A stretch of DNA of 64,000 nucleotides from Nothopassalora personata (taxonomy: Eukaryota; Ascomycota; Dothideomycetes; Mycosphaerellales; Mycosphaerellaceae), in assembly GCA_033816765.1 (NCBI GenBank), contig CM066291.1, positions 5,518,001 to 5,582,000 on the forward strand. The letters are read 5' to 3'. Position 1 is the stretch's first letter. The number at the start of each line of letters is the position of its first letter. Below are positions 47,155-59,283 of this stretch, one piece after another. The translations under genes and the position numbers were made by a program. Below the pieces are notes generated by a model. The model made no database searches, was not told where the DNA came from, and saw only the letters and a list, made by a program, of their open reading frames with translations.

Positions 47155-47576
47155 TGATGAAACCTTTACGGCCGCGGGGTGATGTGAACCAGATTCCTTC
47201 TTACTCTTGGATTTTGCTTAGAAGCATGTGATACCATTGTTGTTTTTGTGGGCCGGTGGGCTCCTTTTGTTTTTGTGAGGGGTGGGGAGATGGGGGCGTT
47301 TGCATACCGTCTTGCAGTGTGCAGATCGCATGGTGATGGTTATGGAATGGGTTGGGACGATGATACCAAGAGGAGAAGAGAGAAATGCGGACATTTGCCA
47401 CGTCGAGCTCTCACGTATTGTTTTCGATGGGGAAAATTGTCTTGGCGCTCGTAGCATCGTGGCTTGATCTCGCCATGGCTCTACACTGTTCGAGCTCAAT
47501 TGGCAAGCCTCTCTGCATCATATGTGCTGCCCCATCGGCAGCTCAACCTCCGTCACTACAGTGGAGAGCCGAACAT
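47155..47576. other. Convergent 3' ends of CRZ1 and UFD2
   Basis: About 420 bp between two tail-to-tail genes. It holds both 3' untranslated regions; no gene supported. Confidence 0.6.
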
Positions 47577-50500
47577 TTAGCCCTCAGTGGTGTCCATCTT
47601 CTCCTGCGCGCGTTCTGCACGTCGCTGAGCCTTCCACGCCTCGATCTGGTCCAGAATCTCCGGCTTCGACACTACCTGATCCATGGTCAAGTGCATGCGG
47701 TTGAATGGGTCTTCTGGTACGTTCAGCAGTTGTTGTCTGATCGTGGAGCGGTTGACGGTCATCCTGCTGGTAGGCAGATACACTGGATCGGTGAGGATGT
47801 CGCCAATAAGAGGGTCCGTAAACTCGTCTGGTATCTCGCCGAGGTCCTCTTCTTCGTCGATGATGGCCTTGGCTTCTGCGACCTTCTTGCCAAGTCGCTC
47901 CCAAGCACGAAGTTCTTCTGGTGACTTCATCGCTTTTCCCTTCACGATCTCGGCAGCTTTGTCGAACAGTTCGGGTCTGTAGGAACGTGCATCACTAGCG
48001 ATTGCTTGGACGAAGTTCTGCTTTCCGGAGAGGTTGACATAGACTGTCATGAAATCGCTGAGCAGCTGTCGTGGGTTGAACTTGTAATCTTCCTGCATGT
48101 TTTCGACTTTGAGGTCCTTGCTCTTGGGCCCGACAAGCGTCATGAGGTTGTAGTCCAGCATGTCTACCAGTCGAGTTACAATTTCCTTTGCGGCGAACGA
48201 ATCGGGCAGTGTCTCTGTGAAGAGCACTAGAGTCTCCATCGACTCTGTTGTAAGACCCATGTAGCTTTTGGCCTGTGGGGTGTCAGAATCGCTCCCCATG
48301 ACAACAACACTATTTGACCAACTGATGCGGCTCTCAATACATACCCTGGACTTTTGATCATCGAGAAGCTCCTGCTTCTCCTTTCGCTGCTCCTCACTGA
48401 GACCCTGCATGTGTACGGCATCGGCAAGCTCTTTGGCGAGTTCGTTGATCTTTCGCAGGCTCCCGAGACTCTCATCTAGCACATAGTTGACGTCGTTGAC
48501 GATCATGTTGACGAACTGGACGAAGAATTCGGTATTGACGCGAGCTTCCTTAGCCAAATTTTCGCGGTAGATGGTGTTGACCCATATGCACTTGATCACC
48601 TACAGGTAGAACATAGTCAGCTACGTGCGAGAGGCGCAACAGTCCCTCAGAAACAGTGACTGTGCCTGGAGAGCGGCGTGAACACACATACCTGAAAGAT
48701 CTCGAATCGTATGTTGAATTTGTCGTAAAACTGTGTGTGGGTGCCTGTGTTTTCTGCCTCAATGTAGAACTTCATCAGAGCGTGGAGAAGGTGTTTGTGG
48801 GCGAAGGACGATCCTATCAGCTGATCGCCTAGAATCCCGCGACTCTGGTGGCCGAATGGATAGACGCCTGTGAAGAGAATCGTGACCTACAGTCGATACT
48901 TGTCAGCGATCTTGATTTTCGAAGATACGTGCCAGTGCTACAGCTGCCTATCCGCAGCTCGGAGCAAGGCGCGCGTGTGCTGTATGGGACGGATACATAC
49001 CAGTCCAGACTTCACACCGGGGTTCTTGACATATTCGGTGCTTCGCAAGAAGGTTATACAGACTTGCACCAATTCCTCGGATTGCTGTGGCGTGATGATG
49101 TTTGGCATGTGTCGGGTGATGAACTTGAAGTTGTCGACGATGTCTTCGAGGAAGTACTCGGGCAGGAACCTAAAAACATCGGCCTGTTTTTCTGGCAGCG
49201 GGAGCTGCAATTGAGCTGTCGGTAGATTTTGACCTAAAAGCGAGAGCGTGTTAGCACCGCATGAGAGGGCTCCTGGCCTCTCAGTGGCCTGTGCTGATGG
49301 CGAGAACGCCTATCTGGATCCACATACCTGTCGCAAGGCGTAGCAACCACACGATTACGTATCGCATGAATTGCATGGAACGCGCTTGATTTAGGTCATC
49401 CAGCAGGATGCCTTCCGTGGCGTAGATCCGGCTTGCCATATTGTCGAGGTGGTTCTTGTACCTCTGCAGACTCTCTTCGTACTTGGCCTGAGAATGGTGT
49501 CAGTCACAAATCAGCACCTCAGCGCACACCGTTGCGTCTGAAAGCCACGCGCGCGCATGTCACACCCATATTGTACGTACCAGGTACCGAGGGTCATTCA
49601 CATATTTGTGGCGCTCTGCCTCCATCGCTTTCAGCTCCTCTTCACCTCTCTTGATCGTCTTCTTCATCGGTCCTATCTGTTCTTGAGCCGCTTCAGTGCC
49701 ATAGTGGTGTGCAGCAACTGTGAGAAAGAACACTTCGGAGATGAAGTTATTGGTCCCGTCGGCCTTGTTAGCATAGAATTCGTCTGCCGCCTTCTGGTCC
49801 GCGTTGATCTTGGTCTCATCGCTGATGTCAACACGCGGGCTTCGGCGAAGATAGTCCACATCAATCTTCTCGATCTTTCCAAACCGAGCGTCCATGAAGG
49901 GATCGCAGAGCTGGTCGAGAACATTGGTGACGTTGATCATGAATCCGTCAGTCGAGATGATGCGAGGATCTGGACGCATCGCGCGCTTCTTGTGGTTCTT
50001 GTTCACACAGATCGCAAACCAGTCCAATATCCGCCCACGCGAGACTGGCCCTGACTTGACGATACTGTTTGTAATCTCGAAAAGCTCATGCTGGTGGGTG
50101 CGGAGGGTCATGCGGATAGCATTCTGCCCGTTCTTGATGAAGCCATAGTCTCGTGTTCGAGGCGCGGAGAAGTAGCTGTTTGCCACGTCTTGCTGTGCGG
50201 GTGATATGCGAAAGAACGGTCCCAAAATCGTCTTCGTCTCGATGTCCTGTGCCGCGATATCTCCTGGTCCCCACAACGGAGACTCAGTAACGGCGTCCAC
50301 GATCTTCGGATACCTGAGCAGATTTCTCATCCCACGAACGTAGTTCTGATAGTCTCCTAGCATATCCTGCTTTGCCAGCTGTCTGCTGAGCTCCTCTGCT
50401 GCTCCCACCACGGCCTCTTTGATGCTGTCGCCCTCTTCGAACCGCGATGTCGCCTCGTTCAGGAAATCGGTGCAGATGCCCACCTCGCACTCTGGATCGG

Positions 50501-51341
50501 CCTTGAGATGGTCCACGAGTGGGTTGGATGTGGAAGCGTTGTTCTCGAACATATCCGGCATGGTGACTGCGAAGATGCAGTAGCTCATGCAAAAGCGTCT
50601 CGCCTCTTTCAAGATGCCATGCTTCGGGTCGTCAGGTCCATCGTATTTCGAGCTTCGTATTGCCCGCGAGACGCGCTTAAAGCACTGCAGGAAGTACTCG
50701 AAGACCTTGCCGCCTGGCGCCTGTCCAGCAGCTTCTGAGAGGATACCGTCCGAGCCGTTGACATCCAACAGCAGTGGCGAGCCTGCTTCCTCCAGCTCTT
50801 CCTTGGTGTTGCTCAAGAAGATCAGCTTGTTCCCGTACCCATCTGTCACCTCCTCCGGCTTCAACGTGACCCTGTATATCTGTCGTAGGTTCCTGTCTTG
50901 CCACTTCTCGATGCTCTCTGGCGGCCGCTCACTCCGCGACACCGTCCTCGACTGTGCTTTCTCGGATCCATCTCGTTCTCGCTTTGCAGGTGAAGCTGGG
51001 CGTGGAGCTGGCTTCACCGTGATCTGAGGAGCTGCCTTCGGTTCGGGCGCTTTCGCCGGTATCGAGGTGAAGTAATTGGCTCGTTGGTTCGAAATCGCCG
51101 GCTCGTGTGCTGTCTCGGCGCTGGCTTCCGCGGGCTGAGGCGCTGTCGCGGATGTGGTGGGCTGCTCGTTCTCTGCCGCTGTCGCGGGAGACGTTGATGT
51201 GGTAGTTGCTGGACCGCCACCACCCAACTTTGCTAGACGCTTTGCTCGGATCTATCACTACTATTAGCATATGGACTGATGATGGTTGAACCGCATCCAT
51301 CTACGTACCTTGTCGGCCTCGGATTGTGCGGAGTCGGCCAT
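47577..51341 (-). CDS. UFD2: U-box ubiquitin chain elongation factor (E4) Ufd2
   Basis: Extends ubiquitin chains on substrates of the Cdc48 and proteasome pathway. Seven exons in transcription order: 51309-51341, 49581-51251, 49328-49487, 49001-49233, 48692-48886, 48345-48599 and 47577-48272, giving 1,080 residues, normal for the family. The first exon (11 codons) joins to IRAKRLAKLGGG, the conserved N-terminal helix. A Ser/Thr/Pro- and Ala-rich stretch leads to the large helical core (ESPLWGPGDIAAQDIETKT, LGPFFRISP, VDYLRRSPRVDISDETK). The C-terminal U-box reads DEFTDPLIGDILTDPVYLPT, then RSTIRQQLLN and DPFNRMHLT. The last intron (48273-48344, 72 nt) is also open in frame, but its donor GTATGT and CCCCACAG acceptor and the continuity of the core favour splicing. 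Confidence 0.95.
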
Positions 51342-52770
51342 AATATTGGTATGTGTGCTGAGATTTCCCCTGCGCCTGCGGTCTAAAAGTCAGGTGGTCG
51401 CGATGTAGGCGGCAGAAGTGATGGAGAAGTTGCACCAAAAGTAATGCAACATGATGCATGAGGCAAGAGGGCTCTTAATCAGCGAGGCACGGACCACGAG
51501 CCCGCGGGGATCTGGAGCTTAAATCCGGCGATCCCTGTGCTTTCTCTTCCACGATCCACCAAGCACATGCACATTCCCCTGAAGTGAATGATATGCAACG
51601 AGAACTACAAGGACAGGTCCGCGCAGCACACACTCGCAACACTTCTCCAGCCGCAAGGCCAGCTGCGGTTCCCATGGAGCCCAGTCGATGACAAAAGATA
51701 CCCACAACATTGAAAGCGCAGTGTCACCGAAATGTCCTCATGCCGCGAAATATCTCGCCTTGAGGACTCCAAAGCCTTTCGACTTTAGCGACGGTGGCTT
51801 TCTGCTCAGATTTAAGAGCAAAAAGCCTTCATCACCCACTCCAGGTTCCCTGCAGGCGCTTCCTACTGTACGACTGACCTACAAATAGACCGCTTTCATC
51901 AATTCTTAAGTCTTGCTTTCACGAAACCGCCTCATCTGCTGGAGCTCATCATCCATGTGGTCTCCTGGGAAGTGTATCCGGCGACCAATAATGACCTTCC
52001 CGTACCCCTCAATTTCGTGATCTACCTCAACAAAGGTATGCAGGCACTTGTGGAATCGATGCTCGCGCGTCTGTTCCAGTGCAACAAATGGCCCGAGTCG
52101 TGGCTCCCCGATGCATGCCGTGTGTGGGAAGAGATCTTTGCCTTGGAACACTGCACGACACCTTGCGCCCACTTTGGATCTACTCCCTGGTGAGCTGGGG
52201 TCCTGCTATGGAATGTGATTATCATACCGCAACGTTGCTGGCTAAACCGAGGAAACTCACGCATGACCAGTATCTGGTAATCTCGGCGAGTAGTCATCGA
52301 GGGTACATGGTTGATCAGAGGACCATTTCGGCATGTACTTTGGCACTTTCGACGCGGGCAGTGGTGGTAAGGCTCAGTGCGATTATGCTCAAAAGCACAA
52401 GACACTTGGAAAGAATCGATTGTCACAAGTCGAATCAATTAATGCTCTAACATATATCGCAGTGACTTCGGATGAAGCGTCGAGTGACATATCTCCCGGT
52501 CTGACCCGCTCGACTGGTCTCGTCGAGCAGGAGCAAGACATGCGGATGCAGCATGAGGCCGAGACTGAAATCCGGAGACGGTGTTCACGACAAAGCATAC
52601 ATTCACGATCGGTCAATTTACGACACTTTCACCTGTACATACAAGCATTTTGCACTCGATACAACATTCTCTGCCGGCCGAAGCAAATATCGCGACCCTC
52701 AAAGTCTGCCCCAAAATCCCGCAAGGCATTATTTCCTCGCACTGTGTCTCATCAAAACCCACACCCATTC
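51342..52770. other. Intergenic, no supported gene
   Basis: About 1.4 kb. The plus strand at about 51910-52190 gives a frame with PHLLELIIHVVSWEVYP and a later MQALVESMLARLFQC that might be an F-box-like remnant, but there is no start, partner exon or clear family block. Otherwise only short frames. Confidence 0.5.
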
Positions 52771-53109
52771 ATGGACGACAAACAAGCTCCCATACAGGAC
52801 TCCTTCCTAGGCAACCCTTTCCTTACCTGGGCCTACTCTACATCAAGTACACCTTCAACACCAACCCCTCGCCACAACAGCAGCGCTGAATCATGGCTCA
52901 CAGTTTCCACGAGCACGGCGACCTCACCGGCACGATCACTCGCAAGTGCAAATAGTAGCACTGCCGTCGCATCTCCTAGCTCCAGTGTATGGCGCCGCTT
53001 TAGATCAGGAGTCAAGAAGGCGTCAAGACATCCGGCAGTGCTGGAGAGGTACCCGTATTTGAAGGATCGGGCGTGGATGTGGGGCGAGGAAAGGTGGTTC
53101 TTCTTCTAA
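52771..53109 (+). CDS. Small hypothetical protein
   Basis: Reading from the ATG at 52771 gives 112 residues. The N-terminal two thirds are Ser/Thr/Pro-rich (STPSTPTPRHNSSAESWLT). The last 40 residues are ordered in appearance and rich in aromatic and basic residues: VWRRFRSGVKKASRHPAVLE, then YPYLKDRAWMWGEERWFFF at the very end. The frame is open upstream to 52333, but that text has no protein-like pattern, so the later ATG is preferred. There is no signal peptide or membrane segment. I do not recognise a family; the basic-aromatic tail is the only hint that this is a real gene. Confidence 0.45.
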   Translation: MDDKQAPIQDSFLGNPFLTWAYSTSSTPSTPTPRHNSSAESWLTVSTSTATSPARSLASANSSTAVASPSSSVWRRFRSGVKKASRHPAVLERYPYLKDRAWMWGEERWFFF

Positions 53110-54933
53110 AAGGGTGTGGCCAAATCAAAAAATGACCACGCGTCTTGCGCCGCCTTGAGGCCTCTCAAGGCTACTCGGCTAACGTGTATAGGCCAAGGCA
53201 ACCGAGCGGCAACATTCACTGATGTATGTGAACCCAGAGCACACCTTTGAACAGCGCGCTTTCAAAAGTCACCTCGGGCTAAAGTTGATCGACCCGTTCC
53301 GCATGAAGACTGAGCTTGTCCTAGTGAATGGAATACAGCGTGAATCGACAGACCTTTCTGCCCAGGAGGCGCGCCGGTGTGAACGATAGCACATTGCTTC
53401 AGCAATCCGTGCGTTATTGCCGCTCTTCGGAAAGTCCGTATATCTCCAGCCCCATTGGAAGTACCTTCTAGCAGAATATGTTAACAGGGCGGGTGACAAC
53501 TATCAGTGCAAGGGGTGTCAATAGAGGAGCTATTGTAAGTAGACATGAGACCTCGACGAAATATAAGCGGTCACGACTAATCAGTAACGATCGAGCAGAA
53601 CAGCTGCGATCAGGATAGTTTGTGCATGGGCGTGATTCAGAATCCTTACCAATAGCGCTAGGGTAAGGATGATCCAGCACCTGCAAGACGATGATAATGT
53701 CAGCGCTTCTCCAGAGCGGCGCAAGCGCAGGATTCGTCGCAGCGGCCAAGAAATCGGCCTCGACGGAGTGGCTATTTCAGCGCTTGGAGTCATTGAAGAG
53801 GTCATAGCCAACATCGAAATGGCTCGCGATGTCGACGTCCTATAGATGATCGGATGGCGCGCCGTCGTAGGCTCAGCGGCGTAGGTCGTGGCCGACGAAG
53901 GTGCCAATATTGACCACAGTGTCACCGTCTACAGCAAGAGCGAGGATTTCTGGACAGTTGGGCAGCGGACTTAGCTGAGGCTTGAGCCAGCCGCCGGAGC
54001 CAGTCCAGGGGTATTAACGAATGTCCCAGGCGAGGTCGCGCTTGGTGCCCGTCAACTCGTTGGCAAGAGGCAGTAGTAGAAAGACGCTTACAATGCGGTG
54101 AATGTAAGCTGATGGCTTATGGCGAGGAATGCGACTATACTTTCAAGGAGCTCCTTGAGCTACCTCTAGCTTGCACCGTCAATCAAATTGATGTCGTGTT
54201 GGAGGTGGCAACGATCGTCCAGGTTCGGGCGATGGTAAGAGACTCCTGCTTCTGGGCATATTCAGGATCCGCAAAGTCTGTCCTCGCCTCGGCCATTAGA
54301 GTGCTAGGCAGTGATCAAAGGAGCAGTCGGCAGAACGAGGTTGGAGTATACATATCGGGTTTTACGGAAGATTCGGTTCGATATGAAGGCTTCAGCTGCG
54401 GCTGGATACACCGCAGGATCGGATCATCAACTGTTCTCACATTTCGTAGTCGTATTCGATATCGACCAAACGAGGCGTCCTCTTGTGTTTCTTCTCATTT
54501 GTTGATGTACGAACGCAAGACTGGTGCGGTCTGAGGTGAATCTAGGCCTCCGGTGTGGTTGAGAAGTACTGAATGCAGCGGCCACTTCATGAGTTGTAGC
54601 ATGGAATTCCCTGCGAGATATCATATATTGTGCATGCTAATGGAGTCGTGCAGCAGGAGTTTGGAAGAAAGAGGCTGTCGAAGTTCGGAGCAGTACCTTA
54701 TGAACGCCCAGCAGTCCGCCAATCAGTCTCAGATATACGCCGATGCCCGTCTGCTGGGGAACCTTGAAAGCCCCAGCCACCCAACCTCTCCAACAAACAT
54801 CAAACACCACACGTCCAACCACATAATTGGTGGTGATGTATATGATGGTTGGAGCCATGGCTCGCCGCGCCAAAAAGGCGCCATCATGCCTGTGGTCTAC
54901 TCCTGCATCTCACCACAGTAGCGTCTTTTGCCC
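53110..54933. other. Intergenic, no supported gene
   Basis: About 1.8 kb with short frames on both strands and no motif. The last part is the presumed leader and promoter of the lysozyme-like gene. Confidence 0.55.
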
Positions 54934-56670
54934 ATGCACAGCAACATGCCATCGTTTAACCGCAACACCCCAGACGAGTCCTTGACCAGCTCTGAGGATG
55001 CCTACGATACGCGATTACCCCGTCGACCGCGACCTGCCGTGACATCGACTTCGTATGAGGATCGAAGACGATCATATTATGCCTCGCCAAGAAAGGAGTC
55101 TCGTCGCAGAGAGCAGCGTGAACGTGAAAGCGAGCGCGAACCTAGCAGGAAGCCATTGAGGTCACCGAGTGAGCAGAGGGACCGTCGTGAGCGTCGCGAA
55201 GCTCGCCGGGATCGAGATGAGGACCGAAGAGAGCGAAGACGAGCTCTAGCAGCACAGGACCCCGAGCGCGAGGCATTGCGACAAGATCGACGCGAACGTC
55301 GACGAGCATCCCGTCAAACGTCAGCAGCTCAAGAGCCTGCCTATGGGATACCTTGCGAAGATCAGCAACGGCACAGACGCGCCTCGCGACGTGCAGAACG
55401 TCGTGCAAACGAGCAGGAGTACCGTGAGAGGCAGCAATATCCTGCCACCGCGGATTTGACCGGCGAGTATAGCGACGCAGATCTTAACAATGTTGACATC
55501 GCAAGTCCACTGCAGCCTACGGCGCTGTCCGGAGCTGTCGATCATGCGCGCATGGCATATCATCCGCTGGATTGGGAGCAGCCTCGCCATGATGGCTTTG
55601 ATCAGAACGAGAAGTATCCGCCGATCCGATATCAAAAAGATCATCGACGTCGAGACACGGATCCCCGAGCCAGACAGCTACCCAGAAGTGAGTCTTGGCA
55701 CTCTTCTGAGGACGAATGGACTGTGGACCTAGAGAGCTCTTCTTTGAACGAGAAGCAGCACGATCGCTCGCGATCTTCCGTGTTCAGCGAGCTGGCATAT
55801 TACAAGCGCAACACGATCCCAGAACGAGGAGGCTACGACAGAGACGACCGACGAGGCTGCTGTGCTTTCTCGCGAAGATGCACTGTCTTGAGTTTGATCG
55901 TGGTGTCTACCATCGCCCTCATCATTATCATCGCGGTAGCCGCTGTCGTCTCGAAGCAGAGCAAGTTCAACTACAAGCCGTCGACGCTGCAAGTCAACAA
56001 CACCTATGCCTTCAGCAGTGGTGGAGCTACGCGCAATAGTGTCAATGACACCAATGACGGCATTGGTGCCGGCACGGATGCTTACACGTACTACCAAGGC
56101 AACTTCACCCACTTCCCAGAGTCTTCAAAATGGGTCTCGTTCGAGGACATGTGGAAGAACAACGTGGACTCCATCTCACAGGCCTGTGGCTGGCTGAAAT
56201 ACGGCGAAGACGACTCCGCGGAGGAGATCCAGGACATCTACAATGCCATCCAAGACCGCGCCAATGCCTCGCTTGTCGACCATCGTCTCATTCTGGCCTT
56301 TATCCTGCAGGAATCGCACGGCTGCGTACGAATCCCACACACGACTTCCTCGGGCGGCACGAAGAATACAGGTTTGATGCAGGCACACGACGGGCATGAG
56401 TACGACTCCAAACATCAGGAGAAGAGCATGCTTCTAATGGTACAAGACGGAACACAAGGCACGAAGAAGGGAAATGGGATTGTGCAGGAGTTGAACGCAT
56501 ACGGCAACCCTTACGCTGCAGCGAGAGCGTACAACAGTGGCTACACCGACAAGAGCGGTGACCTCTCTGCTGCTGCAGGTGCTACAGCGTGCTACGTCTC
56601 AGATATTGCAAATCGGCTCACGGGGTGGGTGAAGGCGACGTCCAGTTGTCCGGGTTCTGGAGGACATTGA
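54934..56670 (+). CDS. Single-pass membrane protein with lysozyme-like (GH23/SLT-type) C-terminal domain
   Basis: Intronless, 578 residues from the ATG at 54934; a second in-frame ATG lies four codons later. Residues about 40-170 are extremely rich in Arg, Glu and Asp (RRERREARRDRDEDRRERRR) and probably cytoplasmic. One membrane segment, VLSLIVVSTIALIIIIAVAAVV, spans about 316-340 after a Cys/Arg-rich stop (RGCCAFSRRC), giving type II topology. The outer part has several N-glycosylation sites and a lysozyme-like fold: LILAFILQESHG with the candidate catalytic Glu, NTGLMQAHDG, and NPYAAARAYNSG near the end. In bacteria such domains cleave peptidoglycan; fungal relatives classed with GH23 have unknown substrates. 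The family assignment rests on motif order, not on a search. Confidence 0.82.
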   Translation: MHSNMPSFNRNTPDESLTSSEDAYDTRLPRRPRPAVTSTSYEDRRRSYYASPRKESRRREQRERESEREPSRKPLRSPSEQRDRRERREARRDRDEDRRERRRALAAQDPEREALRQDRRERRRASRQTSAAQEPAYGIPCEDQQRHRRASRRAERRANEQEYRERQQYPATADLTGEYSDADLNNVDIASPLQPTALSGAVDHARMAYHPLDWEQPRHDGFDQNEKYPPIRYQKDHRRRDTDPRARQLPRSESWHSSEDEWTVDLESSSLNEKQHDRSRSSVFSELAYYKRNTIPERGGYDRDDRRGCCAFSRRCTVLSLIVVSTIALIIIIAVAAVVSKQSKFNYKPSTLQVNNTYAFSSGGATRNSVNDTNDGIGAGTDAYTYYQGNFTHFPESSKWVSFEDMWKNNVDSISQACGWLKYGEDDSAEEIQDIYNAIQDRANASLVDHRLILAFILQESHGCVRIPHTTSSGGTKNTGLMQAHDGHEYDSKHQEKSMLLMVQDGTQGTKKGNGIVQELNAYGNPYAAARAYNSGYTDKSGDLSAAAGATACYVSDIANRLTGWVKATSSCPGSGGH

Positions 56671-57075
56671 GGCCTTGAACATCGACAGCGTAGATACGAT
56701 AATACTGGTAATAGCGAACAGCTTCGCGGTCTTGCACTATACAGCTGCTCGCTTCCTCCGTGCCGCTGCAAGCAAGTGCTTCCAGTATCGCCGCGTCGTT
56801 TCCCCGTGTTCTGCATGCATCCTCCCTCCCGCATGTAAGCGCTGCGAAGAAATGCACGCTGTACGGCGATCCCACGCGCATTTTTCGGACATAGAGATAT
56901 CTGCTCAACTTCACGCTTGGTAACCCAACAACAGATAGCTCCGATAAGTCCGGCTGTGCAGCAACGTCATAAGCAGTCAATGACCTCGGGCAAGTGCTGA
57001 AAAACAATAACAACAACAACAACGACACCTCCAACAAGAAACAGCGAAACGAAGGACGAACCAAACACTACCACA
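56671..57075. other. Short intergenic region with CAA microsatellite
   Basis: About 400 bp between two plus-strand genes. A run of AAC/CAA repeats (about 57003-57025) lies in the expected leader of the aldo/keto reductase gene. No gene supported. Confidence 0.6.
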
Positions 57076-58205
57076 ATGTCAATTCTTCAAGATACCGGAG
57101 GCAAAGTCACCGACGGCCTCAATGGCAACAAACTCGCCACCCGCAAGTTGGGAAAGAATGGTCCTGCTGTCACCGCCATCGGATACGGCACCATGGGCCT
57201 GAGTGCCTTCTACGGCAAGCCGAAGCCTGACGCCGCGCGCTTCGCTGTTCTCGACAAGGCCTTCGAGCTCGGTGAGCTGTTTTGGGATTCGGCAGACATG
57301 TATCTCGACTCCGAAGATCTACTGGGCAACTGGTTCAAGGCCAACCCAGGCAAGCGTGAGAAGATATTCCTGGCTACCAAGTTCGCCCACCGCTCTGACT
57401 CTGAGGGAAACCGATGGGTGGACAGCACTCCCGAGTACTGTCGTCAGGCTTGTGAGAAGAGTTTGAGGAGGTTGGGCGTGGAGAGCATTGATCTTTGTGA
57501 GTGCATTTCCGCGGGAAATGCGGTTGAGAGGTCTCCCTCAGCTGATGTTCGCCAGACTACGCTCACCGCCTGGACGGCAAGACTCCCGTTGAGAAGACCG
57601 TCGGAGAGATGAAGAGGCTCAAGCAGGAGGGCAAGATCAAGTACCTTGGTCTCTCGGAATGCAGTAGCGAATCGCTCCGCCGTGCCTGCAAAGTCGAGCA
57701 AATCGACGCCGTACAGATTGAGTACTCTCCATTCTCCCTCGACATCGAGAACCCACAGATCGGCCTCCTCAAGACATGCCGCGAGCTTGGCGTCGCAGTC
57801 GTCGCCTACTCTCCCATCGGCCGTGGTATGCTCGGCGGCACCATCCGCTCTCCCAAAGATTTCGAGGAGGGTGATTTCCGCACGTTTGCTCCACGATTCT
57901 CGGAGGAGAACTTCCACAAGAACCTTGAGCTTGTAGATCACATCACCCAGATCGCCAAGAAGAAGAACACTACACCCTCGGCACTTACTCTGGCCTGGTT
58001 GCTGGCTCAAGGTGATGATATCTTCCCGATTCCTGGTACCACCAACATTGCCCGTCTAGAGGAGAATCTGAGCGCTCTGCAGATTACGTTGACGAAGGAG
58101 GAGGAGCAGGAGATTCGTGCTGCGTGCGAGAAGGCTGAGGTCAAGGGTGAAAGATATCCGGAGGCTATGACCAAGGCTCTCTTCGCCGACACTCCTCCAT
58201 TGTAA
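57076..58205 (+). CDS. Aldo/keto reductase
   Basis: NADPH-dependent oxidoreductase of the AKR superfamily, closest in layout to the yeast Yakc/pyridoxal-reductase and AKR13-like enzymes. Exons are 57076-57496 and 57556-58205; a 59-nt intron splits the motif that reads DLYYAHRLD after splicing. The product is 356 residues. The catalytic tetrad is visible: Asp and Tyr in FWDSADMYLDSEDLLG, Lys in FLATKF and His in YYAHRLD. VGEMKRLKQEGKIKYLGLSE, IEYSPFSLDIE, VVAYSPIGRGMLGG and FPIPGTTNIARLEENL complete the barrel and the cofactor site. The start has a good context (CACAATG). No secretion or organelle signal is seen; the substrate cannot be predicted. Its neighbours give no pathway link. Confidence 0.93.
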
Positions 58206-58625
58206 GGACCCAGTCAGTCGGAGAGCGACAGATCATGGAGCAGGAGGCGTAAGTGCATCGCGCAGGAAGCTTAGGCGCATCGACCACACACCGGTGCGGG
58301 ATTGCTTCGCCTACTGGCCACCTGGCTGCGCTGGTTAGTGTATGATAGCGCGACCCGCGAGCCCAAAAGCTGTGCATACAATGACCATTCCCATATCCAC
58401 GACCACTCAGTTTGATAAACTCGCATTCGATCCAAAAGGCTACGTGAACGGTATAAACATTAGAGCACATGCTCGAAGCTGTTTCCTTCTCCTCAACAAA
58501 TCGCAATGGATATCCTTTTACATCCATCCACAAATCTCTTGAACAACCCCATAGCCCCACACGCTGATGACAGACGCAGTGGATCCAACACCCGCATCTC
58601 AGCCTTGAATTCCACGAAAGGGAAC
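58206..58625. other. Convergent 3' region
   Basis: About 420 bp between the tail-to-tail aldo/keto reductase and GPI-protein genes; no gene supported. Confidence 0.6.
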
Positions 58626-59283
58626 TCAAAGGAAAGCGGCAAGACCAACAGCAGCAGCCAATGCACCAGGGTAAACGCCATTTGCGATTGCAGCGCTCGA
58701 TTCAGTCGCCTGGGAAGAGCCCGGCATCGAGTTCGTCGCAGCTTGTTGGCTGGCGGTAGAAGTTCCAGTCATGGTCCCTGTTGCGGCGGCGGCGGCGCCG
58801 GACATTGAGGTCGCGGCGACGACGGAAGCGCGAGAGGAGGTTGTGGAGGATGGGTTTGCACTAGGGATGGTAATGTTAGTGGGATGGTTGCGTTGCACTG
58901 GAATGCAAGGACTCGAAAGGGACTTACGCCTTAGCAGCACCACACCACGAGACTTTCTGGGAGTCGGCGGCAGGCTTTCTGGGGTCGGATGGGCAGTTGT
59001 TGTAGCAGGTTAGGACATTGTTCTGTTGTTCGCACATGCAGGCCCAGTCGTTGGTTTCGCAGGCGTTGAGCTGTGCGGTTTGGGTTCCGAGGCAGTTGGC
59101 GATGATGCTGTGGCAGAATGGTTAGAAGTTGTTGTTGTTGTTGTTGTTGTTGTTGGAGAGTGGAATTCTTCAGTCGTACTCGTCAATCTGCGAGCCGCAG
59201 CCAGAAGTGGCATTGAATTGATCGGTGCTCTGGGCAGCGACAAGGCCGGCGGCCGCGAGAACGAGGATGGCGGTAGGACGCAT
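58626..59283 (-). CDS. GPI-anchored cysteine-rich, Ser/Thr-rich surface protein
   Basis: Small wall or membrane protein of 172 residues. Exons are 59180-59283, 58928-59107 and 58626-58860; the first intron (72 nt) contains a GTT/AAC microsatellite. The signal peptide is MRPTAILVLAAAGLVAAQS. The mature part has regularly spaced cysteines: SGCGSQID, NCLGTQTAQLNACETNDWAC, MCEQQNNVLTCYNNCPSD and a final SWCGAA. This resembles, but does not clearly match, the eight-cysteine CFEM pattern. A Ser/Thr/Ala-rich stalk (SSTTSSRASVVAATS) precedes a C-terminal hydrophobic tail (YPGALAAAVGLAAFL) fitting a GPI-anchor signal with NSMPGSS or ANG as candidate attachment sites. Similar proteins are called GPI-anchored serine-threonine-rich proteins in Aspergillus. 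Role unknown. Confidence 0.87.

Noticed and set aside
48273..48344. In-frame reading through the last UFD2 intron
   Set aside because: It would add 24 residues, but the segment has GTATGT and CCCCACAG splice sites and interrupts a conserved helical core.
51910..52190. Plus-strand frame with LLELIIHVVSWEVYP, possible F-box remnant
   Set aside because: Match to the F-box pattern is loose, with no start codon context or second conserved block.
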